Assembly (NCBI GenBank): GCA_015056925.1
Contig: SVFJ01000025.1
Location: 1-37,094 of the forward strand
Origin: Lachnospiraceae bacterium
Lineage (GTDB): Bacteria > Bacillota > Clostridia > Lachnospirales > Lachnospiraceae
Length of the DNA: 37,094 nt
Direction: 5' to 3'
Below, piece by piece: positions 1 to 8,775 of this stretch. How positions within the stretch are numbered: the stretch's first letter is position 1; each line of letters starts with the position of its first letter. The position numbers and the translations under genes are program-made. The notes under the pieces were generated by a model. That model saw nothing but the letters and a program-made list of their open reading frames with translations. It had not been told where the DNA came from and ran no database searches.

Positions 1-375
1 TTCAAGGCAGTGAATGATACACTAGGTCATGCAGGCGGAGATGAGGCACTGAAGCTGTTGGCAAGAAGCCTTGAGGAGCTGTTTGGCGACAGAGGAGCGA
101 TTGCAAGATACGGTGGAGATGAATTTATCTTATGTATCTATGGTATCGAAGAGGCAAGAGTAAGAAAGCTGTTAACGGAGCTTGTCTTAAAGATGTGTGT
201 AGAGCTTCCGTACAACGGAACGATAACCAAGATATCCATCAGTGTAGGAGCTGCAATTACAAATAAGAAGGCTAACTATGCCGAACTTTTCAAGAGCGCA
301 GATAAGGCGTTGTACATTGCCAAGGAGAATGGTAAAAACGGCTTCCACTTGGTGAAGTATGGAATTGATGAATAA
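1..375 (+). CDS. Diguanylate cyclase (GGDEF domain), 3' part only
   Basis: The reading frame is open from base 1, so the gene starts outside the window; 124 residues remain. They cover most of a GGDEF domain, which makes the second messenger cyclic di-GMP from two GTP. The first residues read FKAVNDTLGHAGGDEAL, the conserved substrate-site segment (F-K-x-x-N-D-x-x-G-H-x-x-G-D). The catalytic signature follows as ARYGGDEF (intact GGDEF), and the end ADKALYIAKENGKN is the usual closing helix (ADxALYxAKxxGRN-like). No RxxD inhibitory site is visible five residues before GGDEF. The active-site residues are all present, so an active cyclase is likely. The missing N-terminal part would hold the sensor. 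A strong terminator lies 20 nt after the stop, so this gene is transcriptionally separate from the hydrogenase genes. Confidence 0.92.
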   Translation, partial: FKAVNDTLGHAGGDEALKLLARSLEELFGDRGAIARYGGDEFILCIYGIEEARVRKLLTELVLKMCVELPYNGTITKISISVGAAITNKKANYAELFKSADKALYIAKENGKNGFHLVKYGIDE

Positions 376-394
376 AAATAAACACAAATCATGG

Positions 395-429
395 AAAAAT
401 GTCTTTCAGAGAAAGACATTTTTCTTTTT
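395..429 (+). terminator. Rho-independent terminator after the GGDEF gene
   Basis: A perfect 13-bp stem is formed by AAAAATGTCTTTC (395-407) and GAAAGACATTTTT (411-423) around a 3-nt AGA loop, followed by C and five T. It ends the transcript of the GGDEF gene. Confidence 0.9.
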
Positions 430-493
430 GGGGCAAACATTGTCTATTTTATATCAATTATTGCGTTGTTATGAAAACCGTTGTAAAATATCA

Positions 494-507
494 TGTAAGC
501 GGTTACA
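494..507 (+). promoter_or_regulatory. CcpA-type cre site upstream of the hydrogenase operon
   Basis: TGTAAGCGGTTACA matches the Bacillus cre consensus TGWNANCGNTNWCA at every defined position, and the match extends as ATGTAA/TTACAT arms. It lies about 50 bp upstream of the start expected from the TATAAT at 542-547. An upstream position of this kind would fit activation rather than a roadblock, but that is inference. A local LacI-family protein could also use such a site. Confidence 0.6.
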
Positions 508-518
508 TAAATGGCAAA

Positions 519-534
519 TGTGTATTTATACACA
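519..534 (+). promoter_or_regulatory. Rex-like palindrome and -10 region of the hydrogenase promoter
   Basis: TGTGTAT-TT-ATACACA is a perfect 7-bp inverted repeat lying just before a TATAAT (-10 candidate, 542-547). The -35 hexamer would fall inside the palindrome and is poor. The redox repressor Rex, which senses NADH/NAD+ and controls hydrogen and fermentation genes in clostridia, binds TTGTNANNNNNNTNACAA-like palindromes; this one has the TGTG/CACA ends but is not an exact match. Its place over the promoter is right for repression. The assignment is inference. Confidence 0.4.
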
Positions 535-589
535 ATTTATGTATAATCGGATGTGATAAATTGATTTAGGTATGAGTAGGAGGAATAAA

Positions 590-2422
590 ATGAGCAGACT
601 TGAGATTCCGGTACCGAATAAAGCGCAGATTGTTGTGGAGCAGCTTTATAAGGACCTGGAAAGAAGAATTGAAGCCAGTCCGTCAGGATTGTGCCCGATT
701 GATATGTCTAAGGCATTTTTGGAGCTGTGTCACGCACAGACCTGTGGAAAGTGTGTGCCCTGTCGAGTTGGTTTAGGACAGTTAAAGAAGCTGATTTCAG
801 ATGTATTGGATGGAAAGGCAACGATGGAGACTTTAGACCTGATTGGTGAGACAGCAACCAGTATTATGGAAACAGCTGACTGCGCTATCGGTTATGAAGC
901 TGCCAATATGATATATAAGGGATTGGTAGGATTTTATGATGAATATGTAGCACATATTGAGCTGGGAAGATGCCATTGTAATTATCAGCAGCCGGTTCCA
1001 TGTGTTTCTTTATGTCCGGCAGGTGTAGATATTCCGGGATACATAGCATTGGTAAGAGAGGGCAGATATCAGGATGCGATTCGTCTGATTCGTAAGGATA
1101 ATCCGTTCCCTACTACCTGTGGATTTATTTGTGAACACCCATGTGAGGCAAGATGCCGTCGTAACATGGTAGATGATGCTGTTAATATCAGAGGCTTGAA
1201 GCGTATGGCAGCAGACCTTGCAGGAAAGGTGGCACCGCCTGCATGTCAGCCGTCGACCGGTAAGAAGGTAGCTATCGTGGGTGGTGGTCCGGGAGGACTG
1301 AGTACTGCATATTATTTACAGCTGATGGGACATCAGGTAGTAGTATATGAGATGCTTCCAAAGCTTGGCGGTATGCTTCGCTACGGTATTCCGAATTATC
1401 GTCTGCCTAAGGACAGACTGGACGATGATATCAATGCAATCTTGGAGACAGGTGTACAGGTAAAGCATGGTCTTCGTATTGGTATTGATATCACAATTGA
1501 TGAGTTAAGAGAGCAGTATGACGCTGTATTAATTACTATCGGTGCCAGCACGGATAAGAAGCTTGGTATTGAGGGAGAGAATGCAAAGGGCGTTATCTCA
1601 GCAGTACAGTTTTTGCGTGATGTAGGTAAGGATGCAGCCATTGATTTGAAGGGACAGGAGGTATGCGTTATCGGCGGCGGTAACGTATCTATGGATGCTG
1701 TCCGTACAGCGGTGCGTCTTGGCGCGAAGAAGGTTAGTATTGTATATAGAAGACGAGTTGCAGATATGACAGCACTTAAGGACGAGATAGAAGGTGCTAT
1801 TGCAGAGGGCGTAGAGGTACAGACCTTAAAGGCACCTGTACGTATTGAGACGACAAAGGATGGTGCTGTTGCAGGACTTTGGGTGCAGCCTCAGATGATT
1901 AGTAAGATTACAGACGGCAGAGCAAGCGTGAAGTCTACCGGTGAGCCGGAGCAGATGATTCCATGCTCTACCATTATTGTTGCTATCGGACAGGATATTG
2001 AGTATCAGCACTTTGCAGATGCCGGTGTTCCTGTTAAACGAGGTGTGATTCAGACAGAGCGTGACGGAGGATTTGATTTGCTTCCGGGCGTATTTGCGGG
2101 AGGAGACTGTGCAACAGGTCCGGCATCTGTAGTGAAGGCAATTGGTGCGTCTAAGGTTATCGCAGCCAATATTGATGAATACTTAGGTTATCATCATGTG
2201 ATTACCTGTGATGTAGAGGTTCCGCAGCCGAATATTGAAGACAGAACACCTTGCGGACGTGTGAACATGACAGAGCGTGAGGTTTGCGAGCGCGTATGTG
2301 ATTTCAAGGGTGTTGAGAATCCGATGACAGAGGCGGAGTGTAAGCAGGAGGCTTCCAGATGCTTACGATGTGACCACTTCGGATATGGAGTACTGAAAGG
2401 AGGCCGCAAGACATTATGGTAA
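590..2422 (+). CDS. NuoF Fe-S region fused to GltD-like FAD/NAD(P) oxidoreductase, hydrogenase partner
   Basis: 610 residues. The N-terminal part (about 30-115) is the Fe-S end of NuoF/HydB proteins: CGKCVPCR gives C52, C55 and C58, with C98 about 40 residues later, the ligand set of the N3 [4Fe-4S] cluster. The FMN/NADH-binding part of NuoF is missing. From about 125 on it is a GltD-type glutamate synthase small subunit: a cysteine-rich segment (C138, C142, C177, C181, C185, C189), an FAD motif VAIVGGGPGG (227-236), a second dinucleotide fold (VCVIGGGN) followed by VYRRR, and a closing GGDCATGP. It probably passes electrons between NAD(P)H and the hydrogenase encoded next, whose start overlaps this gene's end. 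The start at 590 is chosen because AGGAGG (578-583) stands 6 nt before it; an in-frame ATG at 572 lies upstream of that site. The arrangement resembles the 'glutamate synthase-linked' (group A2) [FeFe]-hydrogenases. Cofactor preference is unknown; the arginines suggest NADPH. Confidence 0.85.
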   Translation: MSRLEIPVPNKAQIVVEQLYKDLERRIEASPSGLCPIDMSKAFLELCHAQTCGKCVPCRVGLGQLKKLISDVLDGKATMETLDLIGETATSIMETADCAIGYEAANMIYKGLVGFYDEYVAHIELGRCHCNYQQPVPCVSLCPAGVDIPGYIALVREGRYQDAIRLIRKDNPFPTTCGFICEHPCEARCRRNMVDDAVNIRGLKRMAADLAGKVAPPACQPSTGKKVAIVGGGPGGLSTAYYLQLMGHQVVVYEMLPKLGGMLRYGIPNYRLPKDRLDDDINAILETGVQVKHGLRIGIDITIDELREQYDAVLITIGASTDKKLGIEGENAKGVISAVQFLRDVGKDAAIDLKGQEVCVIGGGNVSMDAVRTAVRLGAKKVSIVYRRRVADMTALKDEIEGAIAEGVEVQTLKAPVRIETTKDGAVAGLWVQPQMISKITDGRASVKSTGEPEQMIPCSTIIVAIGQDIEYQHFADAGVPVKRGVIQTERDGGFDLLPGVFAGGDCATGPASVVKAIGASKVIAANIDEYLGYHHVITCDVEVPQPNIEDRTPCGRVNMTEREVCERVCDFKGVENPMTEAECKQEASRCLRCDHFGYGVLKGGRKTLW

Positions 2423-4161
2423 AGCTGACAATTGACCAAAGAGTAGTAGAGGTACCTGAGGGAAGTACGATTATGGACGCAGCAAATGTAGCAGGAATCC
2501 CGATTCCTAAGCTTTGCTTCCTGAAGGAGATTAATGAAATCGGCGCATGCCGCGTGTGTGTAGTAGAGATTGAGGGCAAGGAGAAGCTTGTTACCTCTTG
2601 TAATAATCAGGTAGAAGAGGGCATGGTGGTATACACCAACAGCCCAAAGGTTCGTAAGAACCGTAAGAAGACGGTGGAAATGATTCTGGCACAGCATGAC
2701 AGTAACTGTGTAACCTGTGCAAGAAATACCAACTGTTCTTTACAGAAGATTACGAATGAATTAAATATCTTAGATGTTCCTTATGAGAAGGAATATCAGA
2801 AGCTTCCATGGAACAAGAATTTCCCATTGATTCGTGATTCCAGCAAGTGTATTAAGTGTATGCGCTGTATTCAGATATGTGATAAGGTACAGGGTGTGAA
2901 GGTATGGGATACAGACGGAACAGGTTCAAGAACAGATGTCTATGTAACCAATAACAGGACCATCGAGGAGTCAGACTGTACCTTATGCGGACAGTGTATT
3001 ACCCATTGTCCTGTCGGTGCTTTAAGAGAACGTGATGATACAGAGAAGGCATGGTGGGCAATTGAGAACAGTAAGAAGATAACTGTTGCACAGGTTGCAC
3101 CGGCAGTTCGTGCTGCATGGGGAGAGGCGCTTGGTCTTTCCAGAGAAGAAGCAACGATGGGCAAGATTACCGATGCTTTGAAGAGAATCGGCTTTGATTA
3201 TGTATTTGATACCGTATTTACGGCGGATTTGACCATTATGGAAGAAGGCAGCGAGTTTATCGAGCGTTTTAAGAAGGGCGATACCAAGAAGATGCCGATG
3301 TTTACTTCCTGCTGTCCGGGCTGGGTAAGATTTATTAAGTCCCAGTATCCACACTTAGTATCAAGACTTTCTTCAGCAAAGTCACCACAGCAGATGTTTG
3401 GTGCCATTATGAAGACCTATTTTGCAAAGAAAATCGGTGTGAACCCTGAGGATATGGTAACTGTATCCATCATGCCTTGCGTTGCAAAGAAGGGCGAGAG
3501 CAATATGGAGCTTTTCTATGAAGAGTACGCAGGTAAGGACGTGGATGTGGTATTAACTACCCGCGAGTTGAACCGAATGATTAAGACAGCACATATTGAC
3601 CCTAAGACACTGGTAGATGTGCCATGTGATGACCCAATGGATATGGGAACAGGTGCAGGTGTTATCTTTGGTACAACGGGTGGTGTTATGGAGGCAGCAC
3701 TTCGTTCTGCTTACTATCTGATTACAGGTGAGAATCCTAACCCTGACGCATTCTGCGATGTTAGAAGCAGCAGAGAGCAGGATAAGTGGAAGGAAGCAGA
3801 GTATAATATAGATGGAATTACCGTGAAGACGGCAGTTGTAAATGGTCTGGGTAACACAAGGGAGTTGATTGATGCATTGGAAAGAGGAGATGTACATTAC
3901 GACTTTGTAGAGGTTATGGCATGTCCCGGAGGCTGTGTTGGCGGTGGTGGTCAGCCAATTCATGACGGCGAGGAGCTTGCAACCACACGTAGTCAGAATC
4001 TGAGAGCCTTGGATACGAATGCAAAGCTTCGCTTCTCGCATGAGAATCAGGCTGTGGCTAAGCTCTATGAGGAGTTTTTAGAGAAACCGCTTTCTCATAA
4101 GTCGCATATGCTTTTACATACAGACCATAATGCATGGGAGATGCCTCGAAGCAAACGTTAA
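2416..4161 (+). CDS. hydA: [FeFe]-hydrogenase, cytoplasmic, multi-cluster
   Basis: 581 residues. It reduces protons to H2 (or the reverse) at an H-cluster. Order of domains: NuoG-like [2Fe-2S] ferredoxin (C34, C45, C48, C62); His-Cys [4Fe-4S] site (H94, C98, C101, C107); two ferredoxin-type [4Fe-4S] clusters (C145, C148, C151, C155 and C188, C191, C194, C198); catalytic domain with all three signatures, TSCCPGW (C309/C310), MPCVAKK (C355) and MACPGGCVGGGGQP (C503, C507). The layout is that of clostridial CpI. No signal peptide, so cytoplasmic. The ATG overlaps the upstream stop in ATGGTAA, with AAAGGAGG 12 nt before it, which points to coupled translation. No NuoE/HydC partner and no maturases (HydE, HydF, HydG) are in the window. 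A strong terminator follows at 4228-4267, so this is a two-gene operon. Confidence 0.96.
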   Translation: MVKLTIDQRVVEVPEGSTIMDAANVAGIPIPKLCFLKEINEIGACRVCVVEIEGKEKLVTSCNNQVEEGMVVYTNSPKVRKNRKKTVEMILAQHDSNCVTCARNTNCSLQKITNELNILDVPYEKEYQKLPWNKNFPLIRDSSKCIKCMRCIQICDKVQGVKVWDTDGTGSRTDVYVTNNRTIEESDCTLCGQCITHCPVGALRERDDTEKAWWAIENSKKITVAQVAPAVRAAWGEALGLSREEATMGKITDALKRIGFDYVFDTVFTADLTIMEEGSEFIERFKKGDTKKMPMFTSCCPGWVRFIKSQYPHLVSRLSSAKSPQQMFGAIMKTYFAKKIGVNPEDMVTVSIMPCVAKKGESNMELFYEEYAGKDVDVVLTTRELNRMIKTAHIDPKTLVDVPCDDPMDMGTGAGVIFGTTGGVMEAALRSAYYLITGENPNPDAFCDVRSSREQDKWKEAEYNIDGITVKTAVVNGLGNTRELIDALERGDVHYDFVEVMACPGGCVGGGGQPIHDGEELATTRSQNLRALDTNAKLRFSHENQAVAKLYEEFLEKPLSHKSHMLLHTDHNAWEMPRSKR

Positions 4162-4227
4162 TATTACAAATGTTTTGTGTATAAAAAATAAAATATTATT
4201 TTAAATTATCTGAATACATGATAAAAT

Positions 4228-4267
4228 AAAGGTATATTAGGCGCTTTAGGCTTAGTATACCTTTTTT
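4228..4267 (+). terminator. Terminator of the hydrogenase operon
   Basis: AAAGGTATA (4228-4236) pairs with TATACCTTT (4256-4264); the stem continues inward through TTAGGC/GCTTAG with two G-T wobbles, leaving a 7-nt loop, and the 3' arm runs into six T. Confidence 0.85.
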
Positions 4268-4331
4268 GATGTCTGATGAATGAGGTACGAACGCGCCAGT
4301 CCAATGAAATAAACGGAGATGAATACTTAAG

Positions 4332-6470
4332 ATGAGTTATGTAGAACCTTTCATAAATTGGTCGGGAATGATGATTAGCTTTGCTTTCTGTGTTGCCATA
4401 ATAAGGCAGCAGGCTTCTAATGTGCAAAAGTGGTTGATGTTGACCTTTGCATGTGGATTTGTAACAGTTGTTGGTAATACCATGGAATTTTATGCGACCT
4501 CTGTAGATATAGCAATGACAGCGGTGAAAACGGCATATATTGGTAAAGTATATATGCTTTTGTTTGCGCTGATGTTTGGTGTTGAATTTACGGGACTCAA
4601 GATTTCTAAGATACCGTTTATTGTGTTGGGGGCATTAGATACATTATCTCTTGCGTTTATTATGACAAATGACCACCATATGTTTTTTTATACAGACATA
4701 GAGTTACTTCCTAAGCCGGATAATAAGTTTTACTTACTGTCTGAGAAAGGACCGATTTATTACATAGTGATGGGGCAAATGGTGCTTTGTATTTTTGCAT
4801 TTGCATATATGATTATCAGAGGAACGCAGAAAGCCTCCAAAGAAGCAAGGATACGAACAGCATTATTAGTTGTATCGGCATTGATTGTTTTGGTGTTGCT
4901 TGGCGGTGCTATTGCAGGAATGCTGGGGAATTATGACCCAACGACTTTTATGATTACTGTTGTAGAAATTATCATTATGATAAATGTAAAGCGGTATGGC
5001 TTATTAGATACCAAGCAGGTAGTGCAGGAGAGTGCGCTGGAGGCGACGCAGGAGGGATTGATTCTCGTAGATGAAAAGAAGCATTTGATTTATGCCAATA
5101 ATGTTGCAAGGTCGCTCTTTTATGATGTGGATTGGAATGATACCAAGCTGGTGCTTGATGATTTCTTTAAGGAAAGAGAATGGGTGCTGGATAAAGGAGA
5201 CCGACATTTTGAGGCACGAGTATCGGAGGTACGAAGCCAGAAGGGAAGGAATCTGCAAGGTTATATTGTATGGTTCTTTGATATGACTTTCCTGAATCAG
5301 TATACCAGTGAGATGATTCGACATAAGGAAGCATCAGAGCAGGCAAATAAGGCAAAGACGAATTTCCTTGCGCATATTTCTCATGAGATAAGGACACCGC
5401 TGAATGCTATTATCGGCTATTCGGAGCTGGGACTAAGGGAACGTGAGGCACTAAGAATTTCGGCGTATTTAAAGAGTATCAAGGTTGCAGCAAATACACT
5501 TTTGAATATGATGAATGAGATTCTGGATATTTCTAAGATAGAGTCAGGAAAAATGGAGCTTGTTTCTATTAATTATCGTTTTGACAAGCTGGTGCACGAG
5601 ATACAGTCCATGATGGAGGCACAGGCCGGGAAGAAGGGGCTGGAATTTCACCTGGAGGTAGCAAATGATATACCGAATCATCTGGTAGGAGACAGGGGAA
5701 AGCTTCACGAAGTCATGATGAATCTGATTTCAAATGCGATTAAATATACACCGGAAGGTAGTGTTACATTAAGAGTGGATAAACTGGAGGCTACCGAGAG
5801 TCAGGTGCTTCTTCGGATTGAGGTAGAGGATACAGGAATCGGTATTGAGGAAGAGAACTTTGACAAGGTTTTTGAGAAGTTTGAACAGTTTGATAAAGAA
5901 AAGAACTATAATATTCAGGGAAGCGGACTTGGGCTTTCGATTACCAAGAGTTATGTTGTCATGATGGATGGAAATATTTCACTGGAAAGTGAATACGGTA
6001 AGGGAAGTAAATTCATCGTTACGGTATGGCAGGGGATTTCAGAAGAGGTTGAGGAAGACGCAGGGGAATCCCTTGACAGCAATGTCAGAATCCGCAGTGC
6101 CAAGCTTCTTGTTGTAGATGATAACGAGCTGAATTGTGATGTGGCACAGGGTATTCTCAATTATATGGGAATGGATACAGATACTGTGCTGTCAGGTGCA
6201 GAGTGTCTGAAACTGTTAGAAGAGGGACATCATTATGCGATGATTCTGACAGACCATATGATGCCGGAAATGGATGGTGTAGAGCTGATGCATAGGATTC
6301 GTGAACTAGGTGGTAAGTATGAAAAAATTCCGATTGTTCTGCTGACGGCAAATGCAATACGCGGTGTCAGGGAAGATATGATAAAGGAAGGCTTTGATGA
6401 ATTTCTTACAAAGCCGATTGAGGTTGGCGAATTAAGACGAGTATTGATGAAGTTTCTTGGACAAGAGTAG
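4332..6470 (+). CDS. Membrane hybrid histidine kinase (7TM sensor, PAS, HisKA, HATPase, receiver)
   Basis: 712 residues. About seven hydrophobic segments fill residues 1-220, like the 7TM N-terminal region of some Firmicutes kinases. A PAS-like domain follows (about 230-325), then a HisKA dimerisation helix with phospho-acceptor H351 in AHISHEIRTPLNAI. The ATP-binding domain shows N-box NLISNAIKYT, G1 DTGIGI and G2 GSGLGLSI. A receiver domain closes the protein, with VVDDNE acidic residues, phospho-acceptor D641 in ILTDHMMPEMDG and K-P in LTKPI. The signal it senses is not known. Start ATG at 4332 has GGAG 13 nt upstream. No separate response regulator or DNA-binding output lies nearby, so output probably goes through an unlinked partner. 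The next gene is a close paralogue with the same domain order and nearly the same length. Confidence 0.93.
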   Translation: MSYVEPFINWSGMMISFAFCVAIIRQQASNVQKWLMLTFACGFVTVVGNTMEFYATSVDIAMTAVKTAYIGKVYMLLFALMFGVEFTGLKISKIPFIVLGALDTLSLAFIMTNDHHMFFYTDIELLPKPDNKFYLLSEKGPIYYIVMGQMVLCIFAFAYMIIRGTQKASKEARIRTALLVVSALIVLVLLGGAIAGMLGNYDPTTFMITVVEIIIMINVKRYGLLDTKQVVQESALEATQEGLILVDEKKHLIYANNVARSLFYDVDWNDTKLVLDDFFKEREWVLDKGDRHFEARVSEVRSQKGRNLQGYIVWFFDMTFLNQYTSEMIRHKEASEQANKAKTNFLAHISHEIRTPLNAIIGYSELGLREREALRISAYLKSIKVAANTLLNMMNEILDISKIESGKMELVSINYRFDKLVHEIQSMMEAQAGKKGLEFHLEVANDIPNHLVGDRGKLHEVMMNLISNAIKYTPEGSVTLRVDKLEATESQVLLRIEVEDTGIGIEEENFDKVFEKFEQFDKEKNYNIQGSGLGLSITKSYVVMMDGNISLESEYGKGSKFIVTVWQGISEEVEEDAGESLDSNVRIRSAKLLVVDDNELNCDVAQGILNYMGMDTDTVLSGAECLKLLEEGHHYAMILTDHMMPEMDGVELMHRIRELGGKYEKIPIVLLTANAIRGVREDMIKEGFDEFLTKPIEVGELRRVLMKFLGQE

Positions 6471-6489
6471 AATATGTGGTATGATGTAT

Positions 6490-6599
6490 AAGGTTACCGT
6501 TTGTATACGGTAACCTTTGTTATCGTTTGTATACGGTAACCTTTGTTATCGTTTGTATACGGTAACCTTTGTTATCGTTTGTATACGGTAACCTTTTTT
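6490..6599 (+). repeat. Terminator whose 3' arm is tandemly repeated four times (26-bp unit)
   Basis: Unit: CGTTTGTATACGGTAACC followed by TTTGTTAT. Three exact copies (6498-6523, 6524-6549, 6550-6575) and a fourth cut after 18 nt (6576-6593), which runs into TTTTTT. A single complementary arm, AAGGTTACCG (6490-6499), stands in front and can form a 10-bp stem with the CGGTAACCTT of any of the four copies. Only the last copy has the long T run expected of a terminator. It lies between the two kinase paralogues. The identity of the copies suggests recent slippage or unequal exchange. Confidence 0.9.
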
Positions 6600-6630
6600 G
6601 TGAGTCTGAGGTTTGTTAGGAGGATATCGC

Positions 6631-8772
6631 ATGGGATGGATTTGGCCGACTATTAACTGGATATGTTTGATAATATGCTTTGTGTTTGCAGTATATATTA
6701 TGAAAAGAGAAGCATCGAATGTGCAAAAGTATTTGATGCTATGCTTTGTATGTGGATTTGCAGCGTCAGTATGCAATATGGTAGAGATGTATGCTGATAC
6801 ATTGGAGGTAGCATTGACGGCTGCTAAGATTGCTTATATGGGTAAGCTGTTTATGGTACTTTTTGCGCTGGTGTTTGCAGTAGAGTTTGCACAGATTAGG
6901 TTCTCTGAGCTGCCCTGTTATCTGCTGGGACTAATTGATACAGCATTTCTTGCTCTGGTAATGACTAATGAGCATCATCATTGGTTTTATCGGGATGTCC
7001 ATATGGAGGAGAAATCTAACGGTATGCTGTATATGGTGACAGATAAGGGACCGCTGTACTATGTGATTATGGTGGAGATTGCACTTTGCATTATTGCAGC
7101 GGTTATCGTGGTTCTTAGAGGAACAAGGGGACAGTCAACTGAGTCAAAGGGAAGAGTTGTGGCATTGATAGCTCTTTCTACTCTTGTGATTGTTCTGATA
7201 GCATCAGCACTATGTTACATATTGGAGACAATAGACCCTGCAACGGTTGTGATAACCGCCATGGAAATTTTGATTATGATAGGGGTACATACCTATGGAC
7301 TTTTTGATTCCAAGCAGATTGTGCAAAAAAGTGCTTTGGAGGCGACACAGGAAGGTTTGATTTTTGCAGATGAGAAGAAAAGGCTGATATATGCGAATGC
7401 ATTTGCCAGAGAGCTTTTTGGTGAGTCAATCGCAAAAGGAGAGTCGTTAGCGTATTTTTTAGAAGAGAAGGAATGGGTATTTGATAAGGATGGGTGTCAC
7501 TACGAAGCCAGAGTATCGGAGGTTCGTAATAAGCAGGGAGATGCGATACAAGGTTACATTATGTGGATTTTTGATATGACCTTTATCAATCAATATACCA
7601 GCGAAATGATTCGACACAAGGAAGAAGCAGAAAATGCAGACCGGGCAAAGACGAATTTTCTTGCCCATATTTCGCATGAACTAAGAACACCGATGAATGC
7701 CATTGTAGGCTACTCGGAGCTTGCAGGAAAAGAGCAAACAACATCGAAGGGAATGACATATTTGAATAATATAAAGAATGCAGCAAAGATGTTAATAGGG
7801 ATGATGAACGAGATATTGGATATCACAAAGATAGAGTCAGGCAAGATAGAGATTACAGAGATTTCCTATAATTTGGATAAGCTGGTATGTGAAGTCAGTT
7901 CCATGATGGAGGCGCAGACAGCAAAGAAGGGGTTAGAGTTTGGATTAGAGGTTGACAGTCTGATTCCAAAGAATCTGATTGGTGACAGAGGAAAGATATA
8001 CGAGGTTATCATGAATCTGCTCTCTAACGCTATTAAGTATACAAGAGAAGGAAGTGTCAGTCTTAGATTAAAAAGATTGGAGAGTATTCAGGGGCAGGTT
8101 CTGCTTCAGATAGAGGTGGAGGATACGGGCATTGGTATCAAAGAGGAGTTCTTTGATAAGGTATTTGATAAGTTTGCGCAGTTTGACAGGGAAAAGAACT
8201 ATGATATTCAGGGAAGCGGTTTGGGACTTGCCATTACCCAGTATTATGTGCAGCTGATGGAAGGGGAAATCCATATTGAAAGTGAATACGGAAAAGGTAC
8301 ACGGTTTGTTGTTACCCTATGGCAAGGGATTGCAGACGGTGCGGTGGAAGAAGAAACGGAAACATTGTTCGATGAAAGCATCATACTAAAGAAGGCAAAG
8401 GTTTTGGTCGTGGATGACAATGAGATGAATTGTGATGTAGCAAGAGGACTTTTGAACTGTATGGGTGTGGAAGCAGATATTGCTTTGTCAGGAGAGGAAT
8501 GCTTAGCGATGCTGAAAGACGGAAAGGAATATGCAGTGATTTTGACAGACCATATGATGCCGCAGATGGATGGTGTCGAATTGATGCATCATATCCGTAC
8601 CTTGGGGGAAGAATATAAGCAGCTACCGATTATTTTACAGACAGCAAACGCAATCAGTGGTGTGCGGGAGCATATGCTGCATGAGGGCTTTGATGACTTT
8701 ATTGCAAAGCCGATTCAGATAGGAGAGTTACAGAAGGTATTACTAAAATATTTGGGAACAGAGGAGATATAG
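6631..8772 (+). CDS. Membrane hybrid histidine kinase, paralogue of the preceding gene
   Basis: 713 residues with the same order as its neighbour: about seven membrane segments (1-220), PAS-like domain, HisKA with H349 (AHISHELRTPMNAIVGY), HATPase with NLLSNAIKYT, DTGIGI and GSGLGLAI, and a receiver with D640 (ILTDHMMPQMDG). All catalytic residues are kept. Similarity runs through the whole length, including the sensor (for example KREASNVQKYLMLCFVCGF against RQQASNVQKWLMLTFACGF in the first copy), so this is a tandem duplication that has diverged. The start at 6631 is preferred because AGGAGG (6618-6623) lies 7 nt before it; a TTG at 6613 lies upstream of that site. The stop is 3 nt before the next gene, a beta-galactosidase, so the two are probably co-transcribed. 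The kinase may sense a sugar or a related state, but this is only inferred from that neighbour. Confidence 0.93.
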   Translation: MGWIWPTINWICLIICFVFAVYIMKREASNVQKYLMLCFVCGFAASVCNMVEMYADTLEVALTAAKIAYMGKLFMVLFALVFAVEFAQIRFSELPCYLLGLIDTAFLALVMTNEHHHWFYRDVHMEEKSNGMLYMVTDKGPLYYVIMVEIALCIIAAVIVVLRGTRGQSTESKGRVVALIALSTLVIVLIASALCYILETIDPATVVITAMEILIMIGVHTYGLFDSKQIVQKSALEATQEGLIFADEKKRLIYANAFARELFGESIAKGESLAYFLEEKEWVFDKDGCHYEARVSEVRNKQGDAIQGYIMWIFDMTFINQYTSEMIRHKEEAENADRAKTNFLAHISHELRTPMNAIVGYSELAGKEQTTSKGMTYLNNIKNAAKMLIGMMNEILDITKIESGKIEITEISYNLDKLVCEVSSMMEAQTAKKGLEFGLEVDSLIPKNLIGDRGKIYEVIMNLLSNAIKYTREGSVSLRLKRLESIQGQVLLQIEVEDTGIGIKEEFFDKVFDKFAQFDREKNYDIQGSGLGLAITQYYVQLMEGEIHIESEYGKGTRFVVTLWQGIADGAVEEETETLFDESIILKKAKVLVVDDNEMNCDVARGLLNCMGVEADIALSGEECLAMLKDGKEYAVILTDHMMPQMDGVELMHHIRTLGEEYKQLPIILQTANAISGVREHMLHEGFDDFIAKPIQIGELQKVLLKYLGTEEI

Positions 8773-8775
8773 CAG

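Noticed and set aside
359-556. 65-codon frame across the GGDEF terminator and hydrogenase promoter
   Set aside because: It runs through a strong terminator, the cre and the -10 box, and has no ribosome-binding site.
3553-4041. 162-codon minus-strand frame opposite hydA
   Set aside because: It lies wholly inside a gene with intact catalytic motifs and is a shadow frame.
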